Origin: Chloroflexota bacterium | GTDB lineage: Bacteria > Chloroflexota > Anaerolineae > Aggregatilineales > Ch27 | DNA length: 64,000 nucleotides | Direction of reading: 5' to 3' | Assembly (NCBI GenBank): GCA_019873685.1 | Contig: JAIOAT010000009.1 | Span: 1 to 64,000, forward strand | Shown: positions 45,540-53,438 of the stretch, one piece after another | Numbering within the stretch: position 1 is the first letter of the stretch | Layout of the letters: each line of letters starts with the position of its first letter | Notes under the pieces: generated by a model | Told to the model about the DNA's origin: nothing | Seen by the model: the letters and a program-made list of their open reading frames with translations, nothing else | The model's database searches: none | Made by a program: the position numbers and the translations under genes

Positions 45540-45560
45540 ACGGCTGCTAACGCAGCAGGG

Positions 45561-47135
45561 CTAGAAGCTCAGCAGGGACAGGTCTACGCGCCACTGGCCG
45601 TTGTAATTGAAGCCCTTGAGCGCGGCGCTGTAGGCAAAGTGCACGCCCGGCTGGAACAGCGGCGCGAACGGCCCGGACTGCTGTTCATAGAGCTGGATTT
45701 CCCGGAACAGCTGGTTGCGGACTTCAGGATCGGTTTCCACCTTCACCTTGTCGCGCAGTTCCAGGATGGTCGCGTCGGCGTTCTCGTCCGTCCAGTTAGC
45801 GCGCTTGCCCACCACGCCGCCCGGCAGGAACTCCACATAGTCCAGCGTGTCGTAGTAGTCCGGGTTCCACAGCCACAGGCCAAAGCCGTGCTGCCCGCCG
45901 CGGTACGCTTCCAGCGAAACCTGCAGCTCTTCCGGCACCAGGTTCACGGTGATGCCCACCTCGGCCAGGTCCGCCTGCACCTTCTGGGCGACCAGCGAGA
46001 ACTGCGTGCCGATGTAGGTGAAGTCCGGATAACGCAAATCAACCGTGAAGCCGTCCGGGTAACCCGCCTCGGCCAGCAGGCTGCGGGCCTTGTCCAGGTC
46101 GCGCGGCAGCGCCTCCGAAGCATCGAGCGCGCCGGCAAAGCCCAGCGGGACCATCGCCGCCGGCGTATTGGTGCCCGCGCCGCCCAGCAGCTTCAGACCT
46201 TCATAGTCCAGGGCATAGCGCACGGCCAGCTGCACCTTGGGATCGCTCACCGGGCCGCCGATCTCCGGATTCTGGTTCATCAGTAGGAAGATCAGCGTGT
46301 CGCTCTGGGTGGAGAACACGGAGATGTTGGGGTTGCCCTCCAGCGAGGGGAGCTGGTCGGCGGTGATGTCCATGGCGATGTGGATGTCGCCAGCTTCCAG
46401 GGCCAGCTTCTGGGTCGCGGCCTCCGGCATGTTGCGGATGATGATGCGGTCAAAGTATGGCGCTTCACCCCAGTAGTTGGGGTTACGGACAAGCACGGTC
46501 TGCACGGTCGGCTCGTAGAAGTCGACCATGTAGGGGCCGGTCCCGGCGGAGTTGTCGTTGAACCACAGTTCAGCGGTATCAACCTCAGAGGCGTTTTCAG
46601 CGTCCGTCCCACCCTGAGCGCGAACCACCTCCGCATTGACCACCGAGAAGGCGTCAAAAACCAGTTTGGCCAGGATGGCGGGGTCCGGCGCGGCAAGGGT
46701 CAGGACGACTGTGCGCTCATCCGGGGCTTCCACACTGGCAATGCCGTCCGCCAGGAATGCCGGGTTATCCTTGAGGTTCTTCATGCGGTTGAAGCTGAAG
46801 ACCACATCCTCGGCGGTCAGCGGGTCGCCGTTGGAAAAGACCACATCGTCCCGCAGGGTGAAGGTGTAGACCAGGCCGTCATCGCTGATCGTCCAGCTTT
46901 CGGCCAGGTTGGGCAGAATTTCGCTCACTGAATCAGTCGGGAACGTAACCAGCGTATCGTACACGGCCTTGTGAATCAGGGAGCCGCCCGGCTCATAGGC
47001 GCGGTGCACATCCAGGCCGTTGTAGTCCTCAGAGAGGCCAACGACCAGCACCTTTTCCTCCTGGGCTGCTGCGCCGCCAAAGGCCAGCAGGCTCAGGAGC
47101 GACACCACTACAAGAAGTCCATAAAGGCGTCGCAT
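45561..47135 (-). CDS. Family 5 oligopeptide/nitrogen-compound binding protein (DppA-like)
   Basis: 524 residues with a Sec signal (LLVVVSLLSLLAFGGAAAQ) and no lipobox Cys. The mature part has DYNGLDVHRAYEPGGSLIHKAVYDTLVTF, LAESWTISDDGLVYTFTLRDDVVFSNG and YPDGFTVDLRY, typical of the SBP family 5 (DppA/OppA). Members bind peptides, nickel or other amines, and in many bacteria sugars too. It is preceded by a predicted operator-containing promoter and by an operon of flavin oxidoreductases and RidA. Confidence 0.9.
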   Translation of the reverse strand: MRRLYGLLVVVSLLSLLAFGGAAAQEEKVLVVGLSEDYNGLDVHRAYEPGGSLIHKAVYDTLVTFPTDSVSEILPNLAESWTISDDGLVYTFTLRDDVVFSNGDPLTAEDVVFSFNRMKNLKDNPAFLADGIASVEAPDERTVVLTLAAPDPAILAKLVFDAFSVVNAEVVRAQGGTDAENASEVDTAELWFNDNSAGTGPYMVDFYEPTVQTVLVRNPNYWGEAPYFDRIIIRNMPEAATQKLALEAGDIHIAMDITADQLPSLEGNPNISVFSTQSDTLIFLLMNQNPEIGGPVSDPKVQLAVRYALDYEGLKLLGGAGTNTPAAMVPLGFAGALDASEALPRDLDKARSLLAEAGYPDGFTVDLRYPDFTYIGTQFSLVAQKVQADLAEVGITVNLVPEELQVSLEAYRGGQHGFGLWLWNPDYYDTLDYVEFLPGGVVGKRANWTDENADATILELRDKVKVETDPEVRNQLFREIQLYEQQSGPFAPLFQPGVHFAYSAALKGFNYNGQWRVDLSLLSF

Positions 47136-47187
47136 GGGTCACTACTCCTTACTTTGTGGGTGCATGAACAACTATTGAGAGGCACTG

Positions 47188-47223
47188 CTGGCAGAATTAT
47201 ACTGCGAATCCTGATTCTGCCAG
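47188..47223 (-). promoter_or_regulatory. Promoter embedded in a perfect inverted repeat (operator) upstream of the binding-protein gene
   Basis: CTGGCAGAAT (47188-47197) and ATTCTGCCAG (47214-47223) are perfect 10-base arms, 16 bases apart. On the minus strand the repeat contains TATAAT (47201-47196) and, 16 bases upstream, CTGGCA (47223-47218), so both promoter hexamers lie within or touch the arms. A repressor could block this promoter; alternatively the RNA hairpin ends the upstream operon. Confidence 0.55.
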
Positions 47224-47286
47224 CACGTTTGTCCCGGTCAAAAGCAACAGAAATGCTGGGGCACTCTGGCTAATCCCGCCCCCGCT

Positions 47287-48294
47287 TCATGACTGCCCCT
47301 TGAGCGCCGGGATGACCTGTTCCCCCAGCAGGCGGATGCCAGTCGCCGGGTCGAGGCCGTGCGGAGTCCCGAACTCGATCCGGGCGGCCCCCGCGTCAAA
47401 GAGCGCCTCAGCCTGGCGGATCAGGTCGGCGGGTGCCCCGGCGAAGGCGAAGCGATCCAGCAGATCGTCAGAGATCAGCGCAGCAGCGGCATCATGCTCC
47501 CCGGCATTAACCAGCGCCCGCAGCCGCCCGATCAGTTCCGGGTCAGCTGGGATCGTGGGGTCAAGCGGCAGCACCACCGGCAGGTACAGCGCCGCCGCCC
47601 GGCGCGCTGCTTGCCGCGCCCGTTCCCGATCCTCGTCGACGACCGTCACCGCCCCCATCACCACACCGACTGATCCTTCCGGACGCCCGGCCTGCCGCTC
47701 GCCAGCGGCAATCCAGCCGCGCATGACCGGCACCATCGCCGGGTTGGCGGAACCGCCCACCTTGACCTCGTCTGCGATCTCGCCGGCCAGCGCCGCCAGA
47801 CGACGGCCCCATGTCCCGATCAGGATCGGGATTGGCCCCTGCGGCAGCGGGTATGGCGCACGTACATGCGCCGCCAGCGGGAAGATAGCGCCCTCAAGCC
47901 CGCCCTCGGCCCCGGAAAGCAGGTAGCGCACCACTGCCACCGCCTCGCGGATGGCTGTTAGCGGCGGCTCCAGCTCACGGATGCCATGCTCGGCCAGCCA
48001 GGCCCCGCGGGCGATGCCAATGTACACGCCGCCCCGCGCCACTCCTGCCAGCAGCGCCGTCTCCGCGGCGATATCGATCGGGTGAATACGCGAAGGCGAG
48101 ACCGCTGCCGGGCCAAGCCGCGCCCGTTGCAGGTGGGGAGCCATCAGCAACAGCGGGCCATAGCTTGGCTGGAACGGTGCATCACAGTACACACTGACCG
48201 CGTCAAAAGCATAGCGGTCGACCAGCCGGGCCAGCGCGATGTACTGCGCCGGCGATTTGTCCGTCTGAAAGGCGATGCTGATCTCGCGGGCCAT
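47287..48294 (-). CDS. LLM-class flavin-dependent oxidoreductase
   Basis: 335 residues of the bacterial luciferase / methylenetetrahydromethanopterin reductase-like barrel (AREISIAFQTDKSPAQYIALARLVDR, GGVYIGIARGAWLAEHGI, YPLPQGPIPILIGTWG). These enzymes bind FMN or F420 and act as monooxygenases or reductases. It is the last gene of a five-gene operon; its ATG overlaps the upstream stop in a TGATG. Together with RidA it may open or clean up an imported nitrogen compound. The cofactor is not decided. Confidence 0.8.
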   Translation of the reverse strand: MAREISIAFQTDKSPAQYIALARLVDRYAFDAVSVYCDAPFQPSYGPLLLMAPHLQRARLGPAAVSPSRIHPIDIAAETALLAGVARGGVYIGIARGAWLAEHGIRELEPPLTAIREAVAVVRYLLSGAEGGLEGAIFPLAAHVRAPYPLPQGPIPILIGTWGRRLAALAGEIADEVKVGGSANPAMVPVMRGWIAAGERQAGRPEGSVGVVMGAVTVVDEDRERARQAARRAAALYLPVVLPLDPTIPADPELIGRLRALVNAGEHDAAAALISDDLLDRFAFAGAPADLIRQAEALFDAGAARIEFGTPHGLDPATGIRLLGEQVIPALKGQS

Positions 48295-48611
48295 CAGGTC
48301 AACTCGTCGCTGTCCAGCGTCCGACGGGCGATCCGCTCGATGCGCATAATCAGGCGTTCTTCCGGGTCAGGGCAGGTCACCAGCGTATCGCGCTCCAGCC
48401 AGTCATCTTCATCCAGCTGGCGTTGTTTGGCGGCCAGCAGGGGCAATACCGCGCCAAGCGCATAGATGCAAAAGTGCTTGCCCGGCGGCAGGCTCAGCTT
48501 GCTGCTTTCAGTCAATTCGAAGTAGTCGCCGACCTGCATCCCGCACACCGAACGCCCCTCGATGGCGACCACCGTCACCCGCAGATCGTACAGACCAAAG
48601 AGTCTGCTCAT
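48294..48611 (-). CDS. TIGR04076-like small protein
   Basis: 105 residues. It starts with a strand-rich region (DLRVTVVAIEGRSVCGMQVGD), then ALGAVLPLLAAKQ and DDWLERDTLVTCPDPEERLIMRIERI, resembling TIGR04076 proteins, whose function I do not know. Conserved Cys (GRSVCG, TCPDP) may bind metal. It is coupled to both neighbours (ATGA with the upstream LLM gene, TGATG with the downstream one), so it is probably a functional partner of the oxidoreductases. Confidence 0.6.
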   Translation of the reverse strand: MSRLFGLYDLRVTVVAIEGRSVCGMQVGDYFELTESSKLSLPPGKHFCIYALGAVLPLLAAKQRQLDEDDWLERDTLVTCPDPEERLIMRIERIARRTLDSDELT

Positions 48612-49612
48612 GGGGCAATCCTCCGCAGATAGGGCAACACCTCCCGGCCAATCGCTTCGATTGCTGCCAGCGGATCCGGCCCCAGCGGCGGCCCGAAGCT
48701 GATGTGCCGCGCGCCCAGCGCGATCAACCCTTCCAGCCGGGAGATCAGCGCGGCAGCCGTGCCCGCCACACCAATGCGCAGCATGGCTGGCGTGACCAGC
48801 GCCTTACCCCGTGCCAGGTCGCGTTCCACCATGACCGCCTGAGCGATCGGGGCAAAGTCCTCCCGGGTCAGCCCCAGCCGTTCCCAGATCAACGGGCTAA
48901 GCGACTGGCCGTAGTAGGCAATCTTCTCCCGCAGGGCGTCTTCCGCTGCCGCCCGGTCATCCGCCACTGAACACCAGATACAGGCCGCCACATCCAGCGC
49001 GGCCAGGTCGCGCCCGGCCCGCGCCGCGCCCTCCTGAACATAGGGCAGCACTGTCGCATAGTGCTCCGGCGGAAACAGCAACGGCAACCCGCCATCGGCG
49101 ATCTCTCCGATGGCCCGCAACATGTTAGGGCTGAGCGCGCCCAGGTAGATCGGGACGCGCCGCCGGGGGGTGAAGCGCAGGTAAGCTTCGTCCGTCCAGC
49201 GCAGGAACTGCCCATCCAGCGGAACGCGCTCGCCGGAGAGCAGGCGGTTGATCGCGGTGACCGTCTCCACGACCGCGGTGCGCGGCTTTTCCGGCGCGAT
49301 CCCGATCCAGGCCAGGAAGTCCGCTGCCCCGGCGGAGAGGCCCAGGTTGAAGCGTCCGCCGGATAGCTCGTCCAGCGTCGCCGCGATCATGGCGATCTCG
49401 GCGGGATGGATCGTGTACGGGTTGAGGATGCACGTCCCGATCGCAATCCGCTCCGTCGCCGCCGCCACAGCCGCCAGGATCACCACCCCGCTGCGCAGGA
49501 ACAGATCATCGCTGACCCAGAACTGGTCAAAACCGGCGGCCTCCGCTGCCCGCGCCAGCCGGACATACGACTCGACCGGCAGGTCGTTGTTGAAGCGCAG
49601 ACTGAACTTCAT
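48608..49612 (-). CDS. LLM-class flavin-dependent oxidoreductase
   Basis: 334 residues, second LLM protein of the operon: MKFSLRFNNDLPVESYVRLARAAEAAGFDQFWVSDDL at the start, then RIAIGTCILNPYTIHPAEIAMIAATLDELSGGRF and PIYLGALSPNMLRAIGEIADG. These are methylenetetrahydromethanopterin-reductase-like. The start overlaps the RidA gene stop by 4 bases. By eye it is clearly diverged from the other LLM protein, so the two may act on different intermediates or form a heteromer. Confidence 0.85.
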   Translation of the reverse strand: MKFSLRFNNDLPVESYVRLARAAEAAGFDQFWVSDDLFLRSGVVILAAVAAATERIAIGTCILNPYTIHPAEIAMIAATLDELSGGRFNLGLSAGAADFLAWIGIAPEKPRTAVVETVTAINRLLSGERVPLDGQFLRWTDEAYLRFTPRRRVPIYLGALSPNMLRAIGEIADGGLPLLFPPEHYATVLPYVQEGAARAGRDLAALDVAACIWCSVADDRAAAEDALREKIAYYGQSLSPLIWERLGLTREDFAPIAQAVMVERDLARGKALVTPAMLRIGVAGTAAALISRLEGLIALGARHISFGPPLGPDPLAAIEAIGREVLPYLRRIAP

Positions 49613-50019
49613 ACACCGCTCCCCTGCCCGCTGGCGCCGATCACGGCGTCAGCTTCGACCTCCACCAGGTAGCCATCGCCGACCAGCCGGCTGACCTCGA
49701 TCAGCGTATTGGCCGGGCGAATGGCGCTGAAGACTTCGGCATGGGCGCGGGCAGCTTCCTCCCAGCGGGTCGCATCGGTGAGGTAGATGCGCGTCCGTAC
49801 CACGTCGGCCAGCGTCGCGCCCGCGGCCTCAAGTGCAGCGCCGATTTTACGCAGGATGTAGGCCGTCTGGACGTAGACATCGCCCGGCCCGACCAGACGC
49901 CCCTGTTCATCGGTCGCCGTCGTGCCGGAGACGAACACCAGCCCACCAACGCGCACCGCCCGCGAATAACCAGCGATTCCCTCCCAGACCGTCCCGGAAG
50001 CGATGTTCTGGCGCTGCAT
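49609..50019 (-). CDS. RidA/YjgF-family enamine deaminase
   Basis: 136 residues, family-typical length. Motifs are YSRAVRVGGLVFVSGTTATDE, YVQTAYILRKIGAALEAAGATLADVVRTRIYL (with the substrate Arg) and NTLIEVSRLVGDGYLVEVEADAV. RidA proteins hydrolyse reactive enamine/imine products, and RutC does so in pyrimidine breakdown beside the LLM enzyme RutA. Here it is also next to LLM genes, a similar logic. It is 11 bases after the M24 peptidase gene and overlaps the LLM gene by 4. Confidence 0.9.
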   Translation of the reverse strand: MQRQNIASGTVWEGIAGYSRAVRVGGLVFVSGTTATDEQGRLVGPGDVYVQTAYILRKIGAALEAAGATLADVVRTRIYLTDATRWEEAARAHAEVFSAIRPANTLIEVSRLVGDGYLVEVEADAVIGASGQGSGV

Positions 50020-50030
50020 AGGCCCCTCCC

Positions 50031-51176
50031 TCAGTCAATCACGATCAGCGACGGGTAGCCGGTGGTCAGCGGCTCGCCGCCCCCAGACCGAACCACGACA
50101 ACATCTTCCACCCGTGCCGCCGGTCCCCAGGGGACGAGAATACTCGGCTCCACCGTGAAGAGCATCCCTTCAGCCAGTACGGTTTCATCCCCCGCCGTCA
50201 GGAAAGGCGGCTCGTGCACGTCCAGGCCGATGCCATGCCCCAGCCGGTGGCGGAAGTTTGGGCCGTAGCCACCCTCTACAATCACCTGCCGCGCGGCGGC
50301 ATCCGCCCGGGCCGCCGTCGCCTGACCGGCCCGCAGCGCGGCGATCCCCTCCGCCTGCGAGGCCATCACCAGCTCATGCACGCGCCGCATTTCCTCATCT
50401 GGCTGGCCAAAGTACACCGTGCGGCCGTAGTCGTAGCAGTAACCCTCGTGGATCGCGCCGAAGTCGAACAGGATGGCCACCGGCGGCTTCAGCGGACGGT
50501 GCCAGGTTTGCTCATGCTTGCCAAAGATCAGCTCGTGATTGGGGCCGGTATTGTAGAGCGCCGTGGTAAAGGACGGCCCCAGCGCTCCGTGACGGCGCAA
50601 CTGGTAATCCACCTCGGCCATGATCTCCAGTTCGGTGATGCCATGCCGGAGTTTGGGTAGCACATCGGCGAAAGCAGCCTCTGTGATCGCCCCGGCCCGG
50701 CGCATGATGGCGATCTCCGCCTCGCTCTTGATCGCCCGCAGCGGGCGCAACAGATCGGTGGCGGAGATGAAGGCCGCGCCGGGGAAGATCGCGTGCAGGC
50801 GGGAAGCGGTCTCCGCCCGTGCGCGGTCGCCAAGGGCGATGCGCGGCCTGGGCGGCACACCAAAGCGCGCTGCAATCTCCCGCACCAACGTTGCCGGATC
50901 ATCGTGATCGCCCAGGATGCGCAACTCGACGCCGGTGGAATCGGCCAGGCCGCCAAATTCGGCTGTCATGCGCGGCAGGGCCAGCAGGGGCGCCCCCTGG
51001 GGAGCCATCCATAACCCCTCCAGCCACGCGCCGGGATGGATCGTCGCCCCGAAGTTAGGGAAGTCGCGGGGCACGCCGGTCAGATACTGCAAATCGGCGG
51101 AAACCGGCAGGAAGGCCAGATCAGCGCTGCGCCCCAGCGCTTCCTGAAACCGTTGCTGGCGTTCGCTGTAGTTCAT
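50031..51176 (-). CDS. M24-family metallopeptidase (Xaa-Pro peptidase/creatinase type)
   Basis: 381 residues. An N-terminal creatinase-like domain (about 1-150) is followed by the pita-bread catalytic domain. Metal ligands are seen in LFDFGAIHEGYCYDYGRTV (two Asp), RLGHGIGLDVHEPP (His), FTVEPSI (Glu) and ARVEDVVVV (Glu). Family members cut Xaa-Pro dipeptides, and creatinases hydrolyse amidines. As first gene of an operon with RidA, LLM enzymes and a Dpp-type importer, it may release an amine or amino acid from the imported compound. GGAGAGAGG lies upstream. Confidence 0.88.
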   Translation of the reverse strand: MNYSERQQRFQEALGRSADLAFLPVSADLQYLTGVPRDFPNFGATIHPGAWLEGLWMAPQGAPLLALPRMTAEFGGLADSTGVELRILGDHDDPATLVREIAARFGVPPRPRIALGDRARAETASRLHAIFPGAAFISATDLLRPLRAIKSEAEIAIMRRAGAITEAAFADVLPKLRHGITELEIMAEVDYQLRRHGALGPSFTTALYNTGPNHELIFGKHEQTWHRPLKPPVAILFDFGAIHEGYCYDYGRTVYFGQPDEEMRRVHELVMASQAEGIAALRAGQATAARADAAARQVIVEGGYGPNFRHRLGHGIGLDVHEPPFLTAGDETVLAEGMLFTVEPSILVPWGPAARVEDVVVVRSGGGEPLTTGYPSLIVID

Positions 51177-51468
51177 GCAAACCTCTCTCCGGAGCAGGTA
51201 ATGAGCCGGTCAGGGGCGCACCCGGCGGCATGATCCGGCAACCGCCAGGCGCGCGGTCGCGCTCTATTGTCACTGATTCGCGCCGGGATGCAACCGCTGC
51301 ACCACAGCCACTACACGCAGGCACTCCGATCACCGGGCGGAAAGAGAGCGGCCCCTGCCGCACAGAACCCTACTCCTGCCGCCAGTGACTGCCTTTCACC
51401 TATCTCCCGGTCTCTGGCCCCCCGGCCTCCTGGCCTCCTGACTTTCTGACCTGATCAGCCCAACAGGA

Positions 51469-51517
51469 TTGACTCCAGACAGATTTCGCCCTATGCTGAT
51501 AGATAGCGGTATATACC
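51469..51517 (+). promoter_or_regulatory. Promoter and palindromic operator upstream of the GntR gene
   Basis: TTGACT (51469-51474) and TATGCT (51492-51497) are 17 bases apart. The palindrome GGTATATACC (51508-51517), matching the GTxTAxAC core of HutC-type GntR regulators, sits at the expected start point. I see nothing else certain in the 396 bases between 51177 and 51572. Confidence 0.65.
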
Positions 51518-51572
51518 ACCCTAGACCAAAGAAGTCCGGATGCCCGGACAGCGCGTCAGGGGGAGACACGCC

Positions 51573-52364
51573 GTGAACGTGCAGCCGCATTCATCCGAAC
51601 CGATCTACATCCAGATCAAGAACTATCTGCAGATGCAGATTCAGACGGGGGCGTACCCCGTCGGCGCACGGCTGCCTTCCGAGCGCGAGCTAGCCGAGCA
51701 GTTCAATGTCAGCCGGATGACTGCCCGCCAGGCCCTGCTCCTGCTGGCTCGCGAGGGCCTGACGTACACCCGCGTCGGCAAGGGCACCTACGTTTCCCCG
51801 CCCAAGTTTGACCAGGACCTGGACGCCCTGCGCAGCTTCACCGAAGAGATGCGCCAGCGCGGAGTCGAACCTTCCAGCCGCGTACTGGAGGCCGCGCTGC
51901 GGCCCGCCGATGACGAAGTTGCCGCGCGGTTGCAGATCGCACCGGGGGCGGAAGTGGTCGTCCTCAGTCGCGTCCGCCTGGCCGATGGCAAGCCGCTGGC
52001 TATCGAAACCACCCACCTCGATCATCAGATGTGTCCCGGCATTCTGGACGGGCATGACTTCAGCCGCGAATCGCTTTACGGCGTGTTGCGCCGCGAATAC
52101 GGCTGGGTGCTGGTCTGGGCGGATCAGATCATCGAGGCCCGCCTGCCCCAGCCCCACGAGCGCCGCCTGTTGAACATCGACCGCCAGACGCCGGTGCTGG
52201 GCATCCGCCGCACAACCTATTCCCGGCACGACCGGCCGGTTGAATTCGTCTATTCCGTTTACCGTGGCGACCAGTACCAGCTCCGGGCCATCCTCCGCCA
52301 CCCCGATTCGACAGCGATCAGCGGCGTGGTGCAGGCCCCGGCGGGCGATTCCGGCACAGGATAG
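51573..52364 (+). CDS. GntR/HutC-family transcriptional regulator (UTRA domain)
   Basis: 263 residues from the GTG at 51573, seven bases after GGGGGAG; a longer frame from 51540 lies close to the promoter. Residues 8-75 are the winged helix (EPIYIQIKNYLQMQIQTGAY, NVSRMTARQALLLLAREGL, VGKGTYVS). The UTRA domain follows (LRSFTEEMRQRGVEPSSRV, VVVLSRVRLADGKPLAIE, SLYGVLRREYG, FVYSVYRGDQYQLRAIL). Such regulators often sense sugar phosphates. It probably controls the ROK kinase and ABC importer genes that follow, and its own promoter through the GGTATATACC site. Confidence 0.88.
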   Translation: MNVQPHSSEPIYIQIKNYLQMQIQTGAYPVGARLPSERELAEQFNVSRMTARQALLLLAREGLTYTRVGKGTYVSPPKFDQDLDALRSFTEEMRQRGVEPSSRVLEAALRPADDEVAARLQIAPGAEVVVLSRVRLADGKPLAIETTHLDHQMCPGILDGHDFSRESLYGVLRREYGWVLVWADQIIEARLPQPHERRLLNIDRQTPVLGIRRTTYSRHDRPVEFVYSVYRGDQYQLRAILRHPDSTAISGVVQAPAGDSGTG

Positions 52365-52429
52365 CGGACAGGACGCGCCCCGGCAGCGCCGGGCAGCGTC
52401 CCACTATACGGGATGAGGAGTGCTGAAAC

Positions 52430-53392
52430 ATGGCTGAGCTTGCGTTGGGCATTGACCTGGGCGGGACCAAGATCGCCGGGGCGCTGGTCACCCGCGAGGG
52501 GACAGTCGTCGCTGAAGTCCGGGCGCCAACCCGACCGGAAGAAGGCGTCGAGCCGGTGATCGGGCGGATGGCGGACTGCATCCGCGCCCTGCAGGCCCAG
52601 GCCGGGGCGGGCCACCGCATCGTCGGGATCGGCATCGGGGCCGCCGGCTCCACCGATCACGTGCGCGGCGTGGTCATTATGGGGTCCAACCTGCGCTGGG
52701 TCAACGTGCCCTTGCGCGACCGGCTGCTGGCCCACCTGGGTGATGCCTGGACTGGCCCGATCAGCGTGGCCAAGGATACCAACGCCGCCGTGCTGGGCGA
52801 ACTGCTCTACGGTGCAGGCCGCGGCGCGCACACCATCCTCTACGTCACCGTCGGGACAGGCATCGGCGGCGGCCTGGTGCTGGAAGGCAGGCTGTATCAC
52901 GGCGTCAGCGGCGGCGCTGCCGACCTCGGCCACCTGATCGTGGAGACGGACGGCCCGCTGTGCGGCTGTGGCAAGCGCGGCTGTGTGGAGGCGCTGGCTT
53001 CTGGCCCGGCCATCGCCCGCCAGGCGCGGGAGCAGCTGGCTGCCGGACGGCCTTCGATCCTGGCCGATCGCCCTGCCGATACCCTGACCGCTGTCGACGT
53101 AGTTGAAGCGGCCCAGCGGGGCGACGCCCTGGCCCGCGAGATCATCACCCTGGCCGGGCAGCGGCTGGGCATGGTGCTGGCCTGGTGCGTGGATGTCGTC
53201 AACCCGGAGCGGATCATCATCGGCGGCGGCGTGGCGGCGGCGGGTGACCTGCTGTTTGAGCCGGTACGCCAGACGGTCGCCGTGCGCGCCCTGCCTTCTA
53301 ACGTGGAAGCTGTGCGCATCGTGCCCGCCGGGCTGGGCGCCAACTCCGGTGAGATCGGCGCCGCCGCCCTGGTCTGGGCGGGCGCGGCATGA
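52430..53392 (+). CDS. ROK-family sugar kinase (glucokinase-like)
   Basis: 320 residues. The ATP site is LALGIDLGGTKIAGALV, the catalytic Asp is in VAKDTNAAVLGE, and the ROK zinc motif is CGCGKRGC, preceded by the sugar-binding DLGHL. Such kinases phosphorylate glucose, N-acetylglucosamine or mannose-type sugars; no DNA-binding domain is present, so it is a kinase and not a repressor. It follows the GntR regulator gene by 65 bases and precedes an importer, and probably phosphorylates the imported sugar or a product. Confidence 0.88.
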   Translation: MAELALGIDLGGTKIAGALVTREGTVVAEVRAPTRPEEGVEPVIGRMADCIRALQAQAGAGHRIVGIGIGAAGSTDHVRGVVIMGSNLRWVNVPLRDRLLAHLGDAWTGPISVAKDTNAAVLGELLYGAGRGAHTILYVTVGTGIGGGLVLEGRLYHGVSGGAADLGHLIVETDGPLCGCGKRGCVEALASGPAIARQAREQLAAGRPSILADRPADTLTAVDVVEAAQRGDALAREIITLAGQRLGMVLAWCVDVVNPERIIIGGGVAAAGDLLFEPVRQTVAVRALPSNVEAVRIVPAGLGANSGEIGAAALVWAGAA

Positions 53393-53438
53393 ACGGGAAG
53401 TGCAGCAGGTAGCGGTCATCGACCGCAGGAGAGGGGTT

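Noticed and set aside
51177-51468. Small genes between the M24 peptidase and the GntR regulator
   Set aside because: Short frames here lack ribosome sites and family resemblance.
53103-53438. Longer start for the amidotransferase-like gene
   Set aside because: It overlaps the ROK kinase C-terminus almost fully; the ATG at 53439 has a good ribosome site.
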